A DNA stretch of 64,000 bases from Ardenticatenaceae bacterium (lineage in GTDB: Bacteria > Chloroflexota > Anaerolineae > Promineifilales > Promineifilaceae), in assembly GCA_020634565.1 (NCBI GenBank), contig JACKBN010000018.1:65050-129049 (forward strand). Direction: 5' to 3'. Within the stretch, counting starts at the first letter, position 1, and the number at the start of each line of letters is the position of its first letter. Both the position numbers and the translations under genes were made by a program. Under the pieces are notes generated by a model. The model had not been told where the DNA came from and ran no database searches. It saw only the letters and a list, made by a program, of their open reading frames with translations. Positions 16,240 through 24,948 of this stretch are shown here, in pieces.

Positions 16240-16893
16240 TTAGCCTTCTTGCTCTTGTTCATACAGCCTGGCTGCCTGGCGGCGGTTGGCAACACCAAGC
16301 TTTTTCAGAATGCTGTGGACGTGGTTTTTCACGGTGCCCACTTCAATATGCAGTTCAGCGGCTAATTCAGCGTTGGTTTTGTCTTTACTTAGCAAATCCA
16401 GGACTTCGATTTCGCGCGGGGAGAGGGTTTCCATGCCCTTTTGCAAGGCTTCCTGGTCGGCACAAGCGTCCGCCAGTTCGCTGAGCCGCTCAATGAGTTG
16501 GGCTACCATTTCAGGGTGGGCAAACGCTTTGCCTTCTGGCACCGCGCGAATTTGTTCCACCAGCACTTCCACAGAGAATTCTTTGAGAATGTAACCGGAG
16601 GCACCGGCTTCAATATATTTAAGGATGGTTTTGGGTGCTTTTTCTACGCCTGTAATGAGAACATGGGTATGGGGGCGTTTTCGTCCGACTTCCAAAGAGA
16701 GGGTGAGTGCCCCATCGTTAGGCAGCTCGGCATCTACCAGCATAATGTCGCATTTGTCAGCCAGTTCTATGGCCTGGTCAACGGCCGTTACCGTGCCCAC
16801 CACCGCAATGTCTGGTTCTTCACGCAGCACGAGGGCGAGTAGATTACAGGTGAAAACTGCCTGGTTAACAATGAGTACATTTACCTTTTCCAT
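16240..16893 (-). CDS. NarL-type response regulator with incomplete acidic pocket
   Basis: Start ATG 16893 (MEKVNVLIV) is preceded by AGGAAG; the longer frame has no ribosome site. In the receiver domain, the Asp pair after strand 1 is replaced by Asn-Gln (IVNQAV). The phospho-acceptor Asp is kept (MLVDAELPNDG), as is the Lys in GYILKEFS. A LuxR/NarL HTH follows: LSPREIEVLDLLSKDKTNAELA...VGTVKNHVHSIL. Loss of the Mg-binding acids argues for weak or no phosphorylation. Closest relative in the window is the gene at 24949. It is divergent from a kinase-like gene that has lost its His. Confidence 0.85.
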   Translation of the reverse strand: MEKVNVLIVNQAVFTCNLLALVLREEPDIAVVGTVTAVDQAIELADKCDIMLVDAELPNDGALTLSLEVGRKRPHTHVLITGVEKAPKTILKYIEAGASGYILKEFSVEVLVEQIRAVPEGKAFAHPEMVAQLIERLSELADACADQEALQKGMETLSPREIEVLDLLSKDKTNAELAAELHIEVGTVKNHVHSILKKLGVANRRQAARLYEQEQEG

Positions 16894-17325
16894 TGATACG
16901 CTTCCTAGGGTTCTATTCTCAAAAATAAAATAGACTTCACAAGTATACGCAGATATAAAAATTGGCACAATTTCTTGAAAGCTGTTGGGGGTGGGATATA
17001 TGCCATCGTGTGCAGACCAGTTGCCGGAGGTAGAACATGCAGGGGAGGAACGGCCGTTTGCCCCCATATTATCCGTTCCTTGGAAGACATATATCCTGGT
17101 AATCGTGTAAGCTACGTTGCCTCAATTTTGCCGATTTACCCCTTGATTTAGTCGATAACAGACCCATATTCAGATAAAATTATCGTTGGCATAATTTCTG
17201 TGCCACCCAGCTGTGAGCAGAAATTTAGGAGCAGAAGTACAAAGCAGCTGTGTGTCTTTATCGGTAAATAGAAAGGAAAATGATACCACCTGGAGGAGCC
17301 ATATCTCTGGCGTGATTTGTGTTTT
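16894..17325. other. Divergent intergenic region, atypical regulator / kinase-like gene
   Basis: No gene is seen. There is one ACGGCCGT copy near 17050, a GGGGGTGGGATATATG stretch near 16986 and a second ATATAT near 17088. TGGAGGAG near 17291-17298 lies too far from ATG 17326 for a standard ribosome site, though a TTG at 17317 in frame is nearer. Confidence 0.45.
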
Positions 17326-18033
17326 ATGAGTGAAATGAATCATTATTCTGATCTCAATGAAGATCAAAGTTTGTTATTGCAGTTTTGTCAACTGCACCAG
17401 TTTATTACAGAAAAACGGGAAGGCGAGCGACAAAAACTAGCGCAAAAATTAAATGATGAGGTCATACAAACTTTGCTGGCCTTACAGATTCAACTGTCGG
17501 GGCAAATAGATCAGCCCAGTGAAGATTTGCGCGCTGAATTTGCGGATTCGCTTTCTTCGATTGCGGACCTGGTAGAGGAGCTAAAGCTGCTGGCGCGGGA
17601 GCTACGGCCGTTAGAAGTAGACACCCTCGATTTAGTGGACATTCTGGAACAGGAGTGTCTCATGTTTAGCGCCAGCACCGGCATTCCGGTAACGTTTGCT
17701 GCCGCGTCGCTGCCCGAACTGCCTGAGCGCATGGCCCTTTGCTTTTTTCGGCTGGTCCAGGCGGCGCTGAACAACATAAAAGAACATGCGTATGCTACCG
17801 GCGTGTGGGTGAATTTGTGGATTACAGAAAATACGGTGGTCTTAAAGATTGAGGACAACGGGCAAGGGTTAGAAACGGTTGGGGAGATTAATGAACTTGT
17901 TGATGCGCCTGGTCTTACTTTGTTTGACCGTATGCTGCGTTTTCAGCAATTGGGGGGCTACATGACGCTGCAATCTCATCCAGATGAGGGCACAAAGGTA
18001 ACGGCCGTACTTCCCCTGCCATTAGATATCTAA
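17326..18033 (+). CDS. NarL/DegS-type kinase-like protein lacking phospho-acceptor His
   Basis: 235 residues with no sensor domain. A HisKA_3-like dimerisation helix carries RQKLAQKLNDEVIQTL, where the family has ELHD: His is Asn43 (codon AAT). The HATPase domain keeps IEDNGQGL (G1) and a degenerate G2 (GLTLFDRM), but the N-box reads QAALNN where the intact kinase at 20756 has QEAITN, so the catalytic Glu is Ala. It is therefore probably a pseudokinase that binds nucleotide or partners. The start could also be TTG 17317. It is divergent from the atypical regulator at 16240. Confidence 0.8.
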   Translation: MSEMNHYSDLNEDQSLLLQFCQLHQFITEKREGERQKLAQKLNDEVIQTLLALQIQLSGQIDQPSEDLRAEFADSLSSIADLVEELKLLARELRPLEVDTLDLVDILEQECLMFSASTGIPVTFAAASLPELPERMALCFFRLVQAALNNIKEHAYATGVWVNLWITENTVVLKIEDNGQGLETVGEINELVDAPGLTLFDRMLRFQQLGGYMTLQSHPDEGTKVTAVLPLPLDI

Positions 18034-18041
18034 ACGGCTTG

Positions 18042-18929
18042 TCACCCGACACGGCGTGGTGAAATCCAATCTAGCACCAGGCCCGCCAGGATACCTACGG
18101 TAATGACTCCCATCGTGCCCAAAAAGGCAGCGATGATCCGGCCAGTTGTGGTGGTTGGCGTGATGTCACCATAGCCAATAGAAGATGCCGTGATAACCGA
18201 CCAGTACAGCCCTTCCGAATAATCGAGCAGCTGGTAGCCGTCATCGCCAATGTTGACATCTGCCAGCGCCTCAACCTGTCTTTGCAGCTTGCCATTTTCC
18301 GCGTTGATAAACAGGAAGGGAAACACAAACAGCACCAGCAGGATTTGAAGGATCAGATAGCCGTACAAAAAGCGGCGGCTGCGCCGTACGCGCTTAATCT
18401 CGTAGGTGTTGGCCCGATATTGCAGGCGGCTTAGTTCCTCGTTTTGGCGCAGCAGGTAGGAGGGGGCCAACCGCATCAGCCGAAACATTTTTTCCATTTC
18501 TCCCTTTTGTTCATATTGGTATAGGGCATGGCGGAGCAAAATGCTGGCGTGATGGTCTAGCTGGGTGGCAAACTGCTCGTCTTCAATGGGTGAGTGGTAG
18601 AGTGATTCGCTGAAGCGCATCATGTGGCTTGGGGATTCCCACTCTAGATCAGCAATTTCTTCAGGATCAATTTGCTGTACTAAAAAGCTGGCAATCTCTC
18701 GCTGGTTAAGCCGGACCGGGTTTGTCTTGAGACCTTTCAAAAAGGAACGGCGTAAGGCAACGGCCGTTTCCGACTTTTTATCATCCAGGTGTTCGTAGAG
18801 TTCAATAATTTGATTCAGCTCCAGGGAATCTGGATGTTCGAGTCGTTGGTCAGATTTTGTCTGGGACAAGCTGCTGAACGCTTTCTCTTCTGTAGGGATT
18901 GGGGGTGAAACTGTTGCATCTTTTGTCAT
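18042..18929 (-). CDS. Two-TM potassium channel with helical N-terminal domain
   Basis: Start chosen at ATG 18929 (MTKDATVSPP); the upstream extension runs through promoter-like DNA. About 190 residues of charged helices are followed by TM1 (LILQILLVLFVFPFLF), a pore helix with selectivity filter SSIGYGD, and TM2 (LGTMGVITVGILAGLVL), the Ion_trans_2 layout. There is no RCK domain, so gating may depend on the N-terminal region. It faces the kinase-like gene tail to tail (8 bp apart) and is divergent from the phosphodiesterase. Operator-like motifs lie upstream. Confidence 0.83.
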   Translation of the reverse strand: MTKDATVSPPIPTEEKAFSSLSQTKSDQRLEHPDSLELNQIIELYEHLDDKKSETAVALRRSFLKGLKTNPVRLNQREIASFLVQQIDPEEIADLEWESPSHMMRFSESLYHSPIEDEQFATQLDHHASILLRHALYQYEQKGEMEKMFRLMRLAPSYLLRQNEELSRLQYRANTYEIKRVRRSRRFLYGYLILQILLVLFVFPFLFINAENGKLQRQVEALADVNIGDDGYQLLDYSEGLYWSVITASSIGYGDITPTTTTGRIIAAFLGTMGVITVGILAGLVLDWISPRRVG

Positions 18930-18972
18930 AGCGCTCACTATACGGTTGTTCGCACAACGGCAGAATAGGATC

Positions 18973-19074
18973 GGGTACAGGGGCCAGGTATAAAGTAGGT
19001 ACACGCGGGTTGGTAATGGGGGAGAAACGGCCGTTTTATACCCCCTGTTATGTCCGCCTCCTATACCCGGGTAC
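18973..19074. promoter_or_regulatory. Operator cluster between K+ channel and phosphodiesterase genes (copy 3)
   Basis: GGGTACAGGGGCCAGGTATA lies at 18973-18992. On the opposite strand, 19037-19074 holds GGTATAGG, a 12-bp gap, and CAGGGGGTAT, the same two half-sites as copies 1 and 2. An ACGGCCGT lies between. The divergent location could control either gene or both. Confidence 0.45.
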
Positions 19075-19147
19075 ATATCATCTTTGGCCAATTTCCCAAC
19101 AATTATATTTTGACTAAATGACAAGGTTAGGAGGCTCTCTTAATTAG

Positions 19148-20641
19148 ATGAAACGCGTAATATTATTTGTAATTGATGCCTTGACTGGTCCGCTTTTGCA
19201 AGAAGAAATGGCAAACGGCCGTTACCCCAACTTCCAAAAACTACAGGCAGCTGGCAAAATGTTTGAACAATGTGTCAGCATCTTTCCTTCTATAACCCAT
19301 GCGGCTTTAACCAGCATTGCCACTGGCCAATATCCTGTGCAGCACGGCGTTGTTGGCTCCCACTGGTACGATGTTGATCGAGAAAAGGTGGTTTACTTTA
19401 GCGGCAGCCTGGGGATGGTTTTGCAAAAAGGCATGGGCAACTTTTTCCGCGAATTTTTGCTGGACTTGAACAACGAGCATCTGGAAGCGCTCACCATTTT
19501 TCAACAATTGGAGCGGGAAGGATTAGATACAGCCTGCATCAATTTCCCACTTTATCGCGGCGATGTGGAGCACAAAGTAAACATGCCCCTGTTGCTAAAA
19601 CTGCTGCCCGGCTTACCGAATGACACCGTGGTTAAAGGGCCTAAAAAGCTGATTCTGGGTGATTTGTTGACCAATCCCAACGATTTGGACATCGAAGCCT
19701 CCTTCACGGGCGTGGCCCACTGGTTTGGTTTTCGGGATGAAAATACGATTGATCTGGTGTTGCAGCTGGCCAAATGTGATGAATTCCCTAATTTTACGCT
19801 GGCTTATTTCCCCGAAAATGATTATCGGGCGCATGATCATGGCCCGGTAGAAGCGCACCATCATTTAGACGACCTGGATGACATGCTGGGCGAACTGTTC
19901 AATATCTACGGCGGGATCGATTCGTTTTTGGCGCAGTTTGCCCTGGTTATCACGGGCGATCATTCGCAAAGCGGCACTGCCGAGAATAGCGCAGAAGAGG
20001 GTATCAACCTGCAAGAAGTTATTGCCAGCCACAAGATGGCGAAAGCGGGTCAGCCCTGGTGCTCAGAAGAAGAAATTATGCCGTGCCCCAATCTGCGTGC
20101 TTCCCAACTCTATTTCAAAAACCCCACGCCTACCAAAATTATGGATGTAACCAACGAACTTTTGGCAGATGCGCGCACCGATCAGGTGATCTACAAAGCT
20201 GCTTTTGTGGATGAAGGGGAGGGATATATCGTGCATCAGGGCAACCAGCGGCTGCACTTTTGGCGCGCTTTAAAAGAGGCTACCAGCGATCTCTATGGCA
20301 ATTTATGGCAGTGGGAAGGTGATTTGGGGGTCGTAGACGGCCGTATTCAGGACGATATGCTCGTTTTTCATGATTATCCCAATGCCTTTGAGCGCATTGC
20401 CGGGGTATTGGATGCCGCCGACAGCGGCCAAATCTGGTCCACGGCCAAGCTCGGGCATGAAATTTATGTGCCCCCGATGAAGTTGTACACCAATGGTGGT
20501 TCGCACGCTTCTTTGCACCGGCTCGATTCGCAGCCGCCTTTGCTGCTGGCTGGTATTCCCGAAGGTGTGCCCATTCCGCAATACCCACGCATTGTTGATG
20601 TGGCGCCACTTTGCCGTGCCTGCTTGCAGCAAGATGGGTAA
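19148..20641 (+). CDS. Alkaline phosphatase-superfamily phosphodiesterase/nucleotide pyrophosphatase
   Basis: 497 residues with no signal peptide. Metal and nucleophile motifs follow the type I phosphodiesterase pattern: FVIDALTG (first Asp), PSITHAALTSIATGQYP (Thr nucleophile), YFPENDYRAHDHGP (Asp/His ligands) and VITGDHSQSG (Asp-His). A final GGSHASLHR supplies the last His. It hydrolyses phosphodiester or phosphomonoester bonds of unknown substrate, probably in the cytoplasm. TTAGGAGG lies upstream of the ATG. It is monocistronic by context. Confidence 0.82.
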   Translation: MKRVILFVIDALTGPLLQEEMANGRYPNFQKLQAAGKMFEQCVSIFPSITHAALTSIATGQYPVQHGVVGSHWYDVDREKVVYFSGSLGMVLQKGMGNFFREFLLDLNNEHLEALTIFQQLEREGLDTACINFPLYRGDVEHKVNMPLLLKLLPGLPNDTVVKGPKKLILGDLLTNPNDLDIEASFTGVAHWFGFRDENTIDLVLQLAKCDEFPNFTLAYFPENDYRAHDHGPVEAHHHLDDLDDMLGELFNIYGGIDSFLAQFALVITGDHSQSGTAENSAEEGINLQEVIASHKMAKAGQPWCSEEEIMPCPNLRASQLYFKNPTPTKIMDVTNELLADARTDQVIYKAAFVDEGEGYIVHQGNQRLHFWRALKEATSDLYGNLWQWEGDLGVVDGRIQDDMLVFHDYPNAFERIAGVLDAADSGQIWSTAKLGHEIYVPPMKLYTNGGSHASLHRLDSQPPLLLAGIPEGVPIPQYPRIVDVAPLCRACLQQDG

Positions 20642-20755
20642 CGGCCGTATGGCAGCCCGTTTCTCTTAGCGAAACCAAATCATTTTTTCTTACCGCGGCG
20701 AATGGGTTAAAATCCTGTCGAGAATTCTTTACTCGCTTCCAACACAGAGGAGTCA

Positions 20756-23401
20756 ATGACCCAGGAAATATCCCCTAATCAAAACCAGGCTGAAAAAACA
20801 AAAGTGCCTCAGCTCCTCACCTTGCTGCAAGATGTCATGCTGGTTTTGGAGGATGCCCGCACGGCCGAAGCGGCGTTTACTTATGCGCTGGCCCACATTT
20901 GCCGGTTTATGAACTGGCCGCTGGCGCATGTGTACATCTGGTCGGACGCCGCCAACGCCTTGGTCTCTAGCAAAGTCTGGTATGAGGCTCATGCCGGCGA
21001 CTTTGACTCTTTTCGCAGCCTCAGCGAACAGCAAGAATACGCCCCCGGCAAGGGCGTCCCCGGCCAGATTCGGGAAACAGGTGAGGCAATCGTGGTGACC
21101 GAAATGCGTGAAGATCCGCGTTTTGCCCAACGGCGACCCACATTTCGGGAAGATATTCACGGCTACATGGCCTTCCCGGTTAAATCAAACGGGATGGTAA
21201 AGGCCGTTCTCGAATTTTTCTGCTCCAGTTTGGCTACCCCCAGCCCAGACACAACGGCCATTGTGCAGCATATTTGCAGCTTGTTGGAAGTGGCTTTACA
21301 TAAACAGCAGACACTCACCCAGCTCACCAGAAGTGAAGCCCAACTTGCCGAAGCCCAGCGCACCGCGCACGTGGGGCATTGGGAATGGGATATGACCAAT
21401 GGCCAAATCACCTGGTCTGAAGAGCTGTACCGCATTTTTGGCCTCTCCCCAGACAGCTATGAAGTAGATTTAGAATCTATTTTCACTTTTGTTCACCCCG
21501 ATGACGAAAAGTATGTCCGGCTCAAGCTCCAGCAGTCCCAGGAAACGGGGACAGCCTTCGATTACTTTCACCGCATTATACGCCCCGATCAACGCGAGCG
21601 GGTGGTTCATGCTCGCGGGCAGGCAATTTATGATCAGGTAGGCAACTTTGTCAAGCTGTATGGCACGGTGCAAGATATGACTCGCCAGAAGGAAGCGGAG
21701 CTAAAGCTGGCCCAAACCGTACGCCAGCTCACGGCGATGATGGAGATCGGGCAGGCGGTGACCAGTACCCTGGATATCACTGAACTGTATGCCAAGGTGC
21801 TGACGTTGGTACGGCCGTTAGTTGGGGCCAAAACCTTGCTGCTCTTTTTGCACAATAAAGGCACGCTGGAAGTGGTGGCCCATGTCAACGAAAGCCAGCT
21901 CGATTTGCAAGGGTTCAGCCTGTCTCTGGTAGCCGAGATTGAAGGGGAAGTGTGGCGCAGCCGTCGGGCGCTGCTGCTGCAAGAAGATGAGTGCCAAGAT
22001 CGTTTGCTGCCGCACCACAAGGAGCGTACCGGCTTTCAACCCAAATCATTAGCCCTGGTGCCCATTCTTCTTTCCGATGAGACTTTGGGTGTGCTGGAAG
22101 CGGCACACCCGGAAGATGGGGCTTTTACTGCCCAGGATTTACGCTTGCTGGAAATCACCAGCGCCTGGACGGCCATCGCCATCGACAATGCCCGGAAATA
22201 TTTCCAGCTACAGCGCCGCCTTCAGGAAAGTGACGCCATTGCTGAAGTATCCACTGCCTTAACCGAAACGCTGGACCTGGAATCCCTCCTCCAGTTGATT
22301 GTAGACCGTGCCCACGATATTGTGCCCAATGCGGAATGGTCCACGATTCATTTGTTTCAACCGCAGGACGGCCGTTTAGAACTGGCTGCCAGCGCGGGTC
22401 GGCAAGTAAATCCGGCAGAGTATCTCATTGAAAAAGGGGAAGGCATTACCGGTTACGTTATGGCCGAGGGCGGGGTGGCTAATGTAGCCGATGTGCAATC
22501 CGATCCCCGCCGCCTGCCGATTAATATGGCTATGAATGTGCGCTCCATGCTGGTGGTTCCTGTGGAAAGCCGGCGGCGGCGCATTGGGACCCTGAGCGTA
22601 CAGTGCACCCAGCCCTCCATCTTTACCGAAGATGATGAACGGTTGCTCTCCATTTTTGGCGTGCAGGCGGGTATTACCCTGGAAAACGCTCGCCTGTACA
22701 AGACGCAGCAGCGGGCGCGCCGTCTGGCTGAAAAGCAGCGTGAACGGATGCGCAAGCTGGCCCAGCGCGTTGTTGAAGCCCAGGAAGAAGAAAGAGAGCG
22801 TATTGCCCGTGAACTGCATGATGAATCGGGGCAGTCGCTCACGTCATTGAAAATCAGCCTGGATATGATTCGCATGATGATTCCTGAGGAAATGGCCGAC
22901 ATTAAAGAAGGGCTGTCTGATGTTTTGGACCTGACCGACAAAACGATGAGCAACCTGCGTCTGCTGTCGCACAATTTACGGCCGCCTGGGCTGGATGTGT
23001 ATGGTTTGGATGCGGCGCTTGAAGGGTTGTGTCAGGATATGGATAATCATTTGCTGTTTAACCTTCATTATTCAGGGGTTGAAATTCCTGATTTGGATCC
23101 GCTTTCCGCCCTTTCCCTTTACCGTTTTGCTCAGGAAGCCATTACCAATGCGGCGAAGCATGCCCAAGCTTCAGAAATACAGGTGAAGCTCAGGCAAGAT
23201 TCAGATATGATTGTTCTGATTGTGGCGGATGATGGGGTTGGTTTTGAGCCACCAGATTTAGAGGAGTATGTTCCCGCTAGCGGAGCCGGTTTGGTGGGCA
23301 TGATAGAGCGTTTAGAAATGGTGGGCGGTTCCTTGCAGATTGAATCAAAGCCAGGAGAAGGTAGCCGTTTAACGGCCGTAATTCCAGCCCACAAAGATTA
23401 G
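20756..23401 (+). CDS. Multi-sensor histidine kinase (GAF-PAS-GAF-GAF-HisKA_3-HATPase)
   Basis: 881 residues, no TM segment. Approximate domains: GAF 20-170, PAS/PAC 190-320 (HWEWDMTNGQITWSEELYRIFG type, in part), GAF 340-490, GAF 505-660, a coiled linker, HisKA_3 with IARELHDESGQSL (phospho-His near 687), and HATPase with QEAITNAAKHA and VADDGVGFE. It is a cytoplasmic sensor, perhaps of redox, light or small ligands. The cognate response regulator lies 9 bp downstream, so the pair is a two-component system. GAGGAG precedes the ATG; a TTAAAAT -10-like element lies near 20708. Confidence 0.92.
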   Translation: MTQEISPNQNQAEKTKVPQLLTLLQDVMLVLEDARTAEAAFTYALAHICRFMNWPLAHVYIWSDAANALVSSKVWYEAHAGDFDSFRSLSEQQEYAPGKGVPGQIRETGEAIVVTEMREDPRFAQRRPTFREDIHGYMAFPVKSNGMVKAVLEFFCSSLATPSPDTTAIVQHICSLLEVALHKQQTLTQLTRSEAQLAEAQRTAHVGHWEWDMTNGQITWSEELYRIFGLSPDSYEVDLESIFTFVHPDDEKYVRLKLQQSQETGTAFDYFHRIIRPDQRERVVHARGQAIYDQVGNFVKLYGTVQDMTRQKEAELKLAQTVRQLTAMMEIGQAVTSTLDITELYAKVLTLVRPLVGAKTLLLFLHNKGTLEVVAHVNESQLDLQGFSLSLVAEIEGEVWRSRRALLLQEDECQDRLLPHHKERTGFQPKSLALVPILLSDETLGVLEAAHPEDGAFTAQDLRLLEITSAWTAIAIDNARKYFQLQRRLQESDAIAEVSTALTETLDLESLLQLIVDRAHDIVPNAEWSTIHLFQPQDGRLELAASAGRQVNPAEYLIEKGEGITGYVMAEGGVANVADVQSDPRRLPINMAMNVRSMLVVPVESRRRRIGTLSVQCTQPSIFTEDDERLLSIFGVQAGITLENARLYKTQQRARRLAEKQRERMRKLAQRVVEAQEEERERIARELHDESGQSLTSLKISLDMIRMMIPEEMADIKEGLSDVLDLTDKTMSNLRLLSHNLRPPGLDVYGLDAALEGLCQDMDNHLLFNLHYSGVEIPDLDPLSALSLYRFAQEAITNAAKHAQASEIQVKLRQDSDMIVLIVADDGVGFEPPDLEEYVPASGAGLVGMIERLEMVGGSLQIESKPGEGSRLTAVIPAHKD

Positions 23402-23410
23402 GACGAAGAA

Positions 23411-24061
23411 ATGATTCGGGTGATTATTGCAGAAGATCATAACCTGGTGCGTCAGGGAATACGGGCGCTGTTGGAGCGAAGTGGTTCGGTGCATGTGGTG
23501 GCTGAAGCGGCCACAGGGCAAGAAGCGGTGGAACTAACGGAAACACACCAGCCAGATGTTGTGGTGATGGATCTTTCGATGCCGCGTATGGATGGAGCCC
23601 AGGCGGCTGAACGTATTTTAGAGCTGGGTTTACCAACCGAGGTGATTATCCTTTCGATGCATGCTGATACGACGATGGTGCAGCAGCTGCTGCGGCGCGG
23701 CGTAAAAGGGTATTTGCTAAAGGATGCGGTGACCGAAGAGTTGATGCTGGCCATTAACTCCGTCAGCCGCGGCAAAATGTTTCTCAGCCCCACGATATCC
23801 GATTCAGTGATGACCTTGCTGCTTTCGCCGCCGGATGCGGATGCAGAAAGAGCGGCAGACCTGCTCACCCCGCGAGAGCGAGAAGTTTTGCAGCTCGTGG
23901 CTGAAGGGCACACCAATAGCTCTATTGCCGAAGTGCTGAGCATCAGCGTAAAGACGGTTGAGAAACATCGTGCCAATGTCATGACCAAGCTGGGCGTTAA
24001 AGACCTTGCTTCTTTGGTGAGAGAGGCTATCAGACAGGGGCTTGTGTTATTAGATGAATAG
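23411..24061 (+). CDS. NarL/FixJ-family response regulator (cognate of 20756 kinase)
   Basis: A canonical receiver: acidic pair in IIAEDHNLV, phospho-Asp in VVVMDLSMPRMDG, and Lys in GYLLKDAV. The LuxR-type HTH is LTPREREVLQLVAEGHTNSSIA...SVKTVEKHRANVM. It lies 9 bp downstream of the kinase with GGACGAAGAA before the ATG, an obvious operon. It would be phosphorylated by the kinase and bind DNA as a dimer; a recurring 18-bp motif downstream (24138, 24786, 24809) is a candidate site. Confidence 0.93.
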   Translation: MIRVIIAEDHNLVRQGIRALLERSGSVHVVAEAATGQEAVELTETHQPDVVVMDLSMPRMDGAQAAERILELGLPTEVIILSMHADTTMVQQLLRRGVKGYLLKDAVTEELMLAINSVSRGKMFLSPTISDSVMTLLLSPPDADAERAADLLTPREREVLQLVAEGHTNSSIAEVLSISVKTVEKHRANVMTKLGVKDLASLVREAIRQGLVLLDE

Positions 24062-24137
24062 AGTTCCGTTCTTTTTGCACTGGTCCCGAAAAGACAGACC
24101 TGGAAGAATGGCTAAATACGGCTTTTTTTAGTTGAAT

Positions 24138-24155
24138 GGTAGGGTATTCCCCCAT
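24138..24155. promoter_or_regulatory. 18-bp operator-like motif GGTAGGGTAWWYCCCCAT (copy A)
   Basis: GGTAGGGTATTCCCCCAT lies about 140 bp before the receiver-only gene. Two further copies lie before the next regulator gene. It is partly palindromic. Confidence 0.55.
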
Positions 24156-24280
24156 TTGAGAAACATGTCGATTGTGTAAAACTGAACATACAAGAAAGGC
24201 TTCTCTGAAGTGAGCAAGTTTGAACAATTTATTTTAAAGCCATTATGTATGTAAGTATTAAACAACAAAAACCTTTATTT

Positions 24281-24670
24281 ATGTCAAACCAATCTATTCG
24301 TATCGTCGTTGCCGATGACCATACGTTAGTACGTAAGAGCATAGTTGCCTTATTAAATAGAGAACCAGATATGGAGGTTGTGGGAACGGCCGAAAACGGC
24401 CGTGATGCTGTTGAAACAGCTAGAGAAACCTCTCCCGACATCATTGTCATGGATATCTCTATGCCAGAACTAGATGGTATTCGGGCGGCAGGTGAAATTA
24501 AGCGATTGGGTTTGCCCACAAGAATCATCATGTTATCTATGCATCACAGTTCCGCCCTGTTGCAGCAGGCTCGTAAAAACGGCGCGACCGATTACATCAT
24601 AAAGCAGCAGGCCAATACGGAGCTCATTCCGGCTATAAGAGCCGCCTTCAACGGCCCCGTGGCTGGCTAG
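24281..24670 (+). CDS. Stand-alone receiver domain protein
   Basis: 130 residues from ATG 24281 (an in-frame ATG at 24245 is also possible; neither has a clear ribosome site). A full canonical receiver: VVADDHTLV, IIVMDISMPELDG and YIIKQQAN. No output domain follows; the protein ends after helix 5. It most resembles NarL-type receivers. It may act as a phosphate sink or a CheY-like adaptor for the nearby kinase. An 18-bp operator-like motif precedes it and a terminator follows. Confidence 0.85.
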   Translation: MSNQSIRIVVADDHTLVRKSIVALLNREPDMEVVGTAENGRDAVETARETSPDIIVMDISMPELDGIRAAGEIKRLGLPTRIIMLSMHHSSALLQQARKNGATDYIIKQQANTELIPAIRAAFNGPVAG

Positions 24671-24720
24671 AACAGCCTCCTGTTTTAGTTTCGCTTTTTC
24701 TCACTCAAGTGACCTTTCTT

Positions 24721-24747
24721 AGCCTTGCAATTGCAAGGCTTTTTTCT
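24721..24747 (+). terminator. Rho-independent terminator
   Basis: Perfect palindrome AGCCTTGCAATTGCAAGGCT followed by TTTTT, after the receiver-only gene. Confidence 0.92.
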
Positions 24748-24785
24748 TTAATTTAGGCCCCTTCTACTGCTGTTTTTCCCCAAAA

Positions 24786-24826
24786 GGTAGGGTAAATCCC
24801 CATCAGAAAGTAGGTGTAGTCCCCAT
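24786..24826. promoter_or_regulatory. Two 18-bp operator-like motifs (copies B and C)
   Basis: GGTAGGGTAAATCCCCAT (24786-24803) and AGTAGGTGTAGTCCCCAT (24809-24826) are spaced 23 bp start to start, about two helical turns. They lie 120-160 bp before the pseudo-receiver gene. An ACGGCCGT lies just downstream. Confidence 0.6.
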
Positions 24827-24948
24827 AGTGGAAACGGCCGTTTCCACCGATACTTAAGGCATAGCTGAGACAAAAAACATTTCAGAACAGAAAAGAAAAC
24901 AGTAACTAAACTACTACCTTCAAAGCTACACAAAAGGAGAACTGGAAA

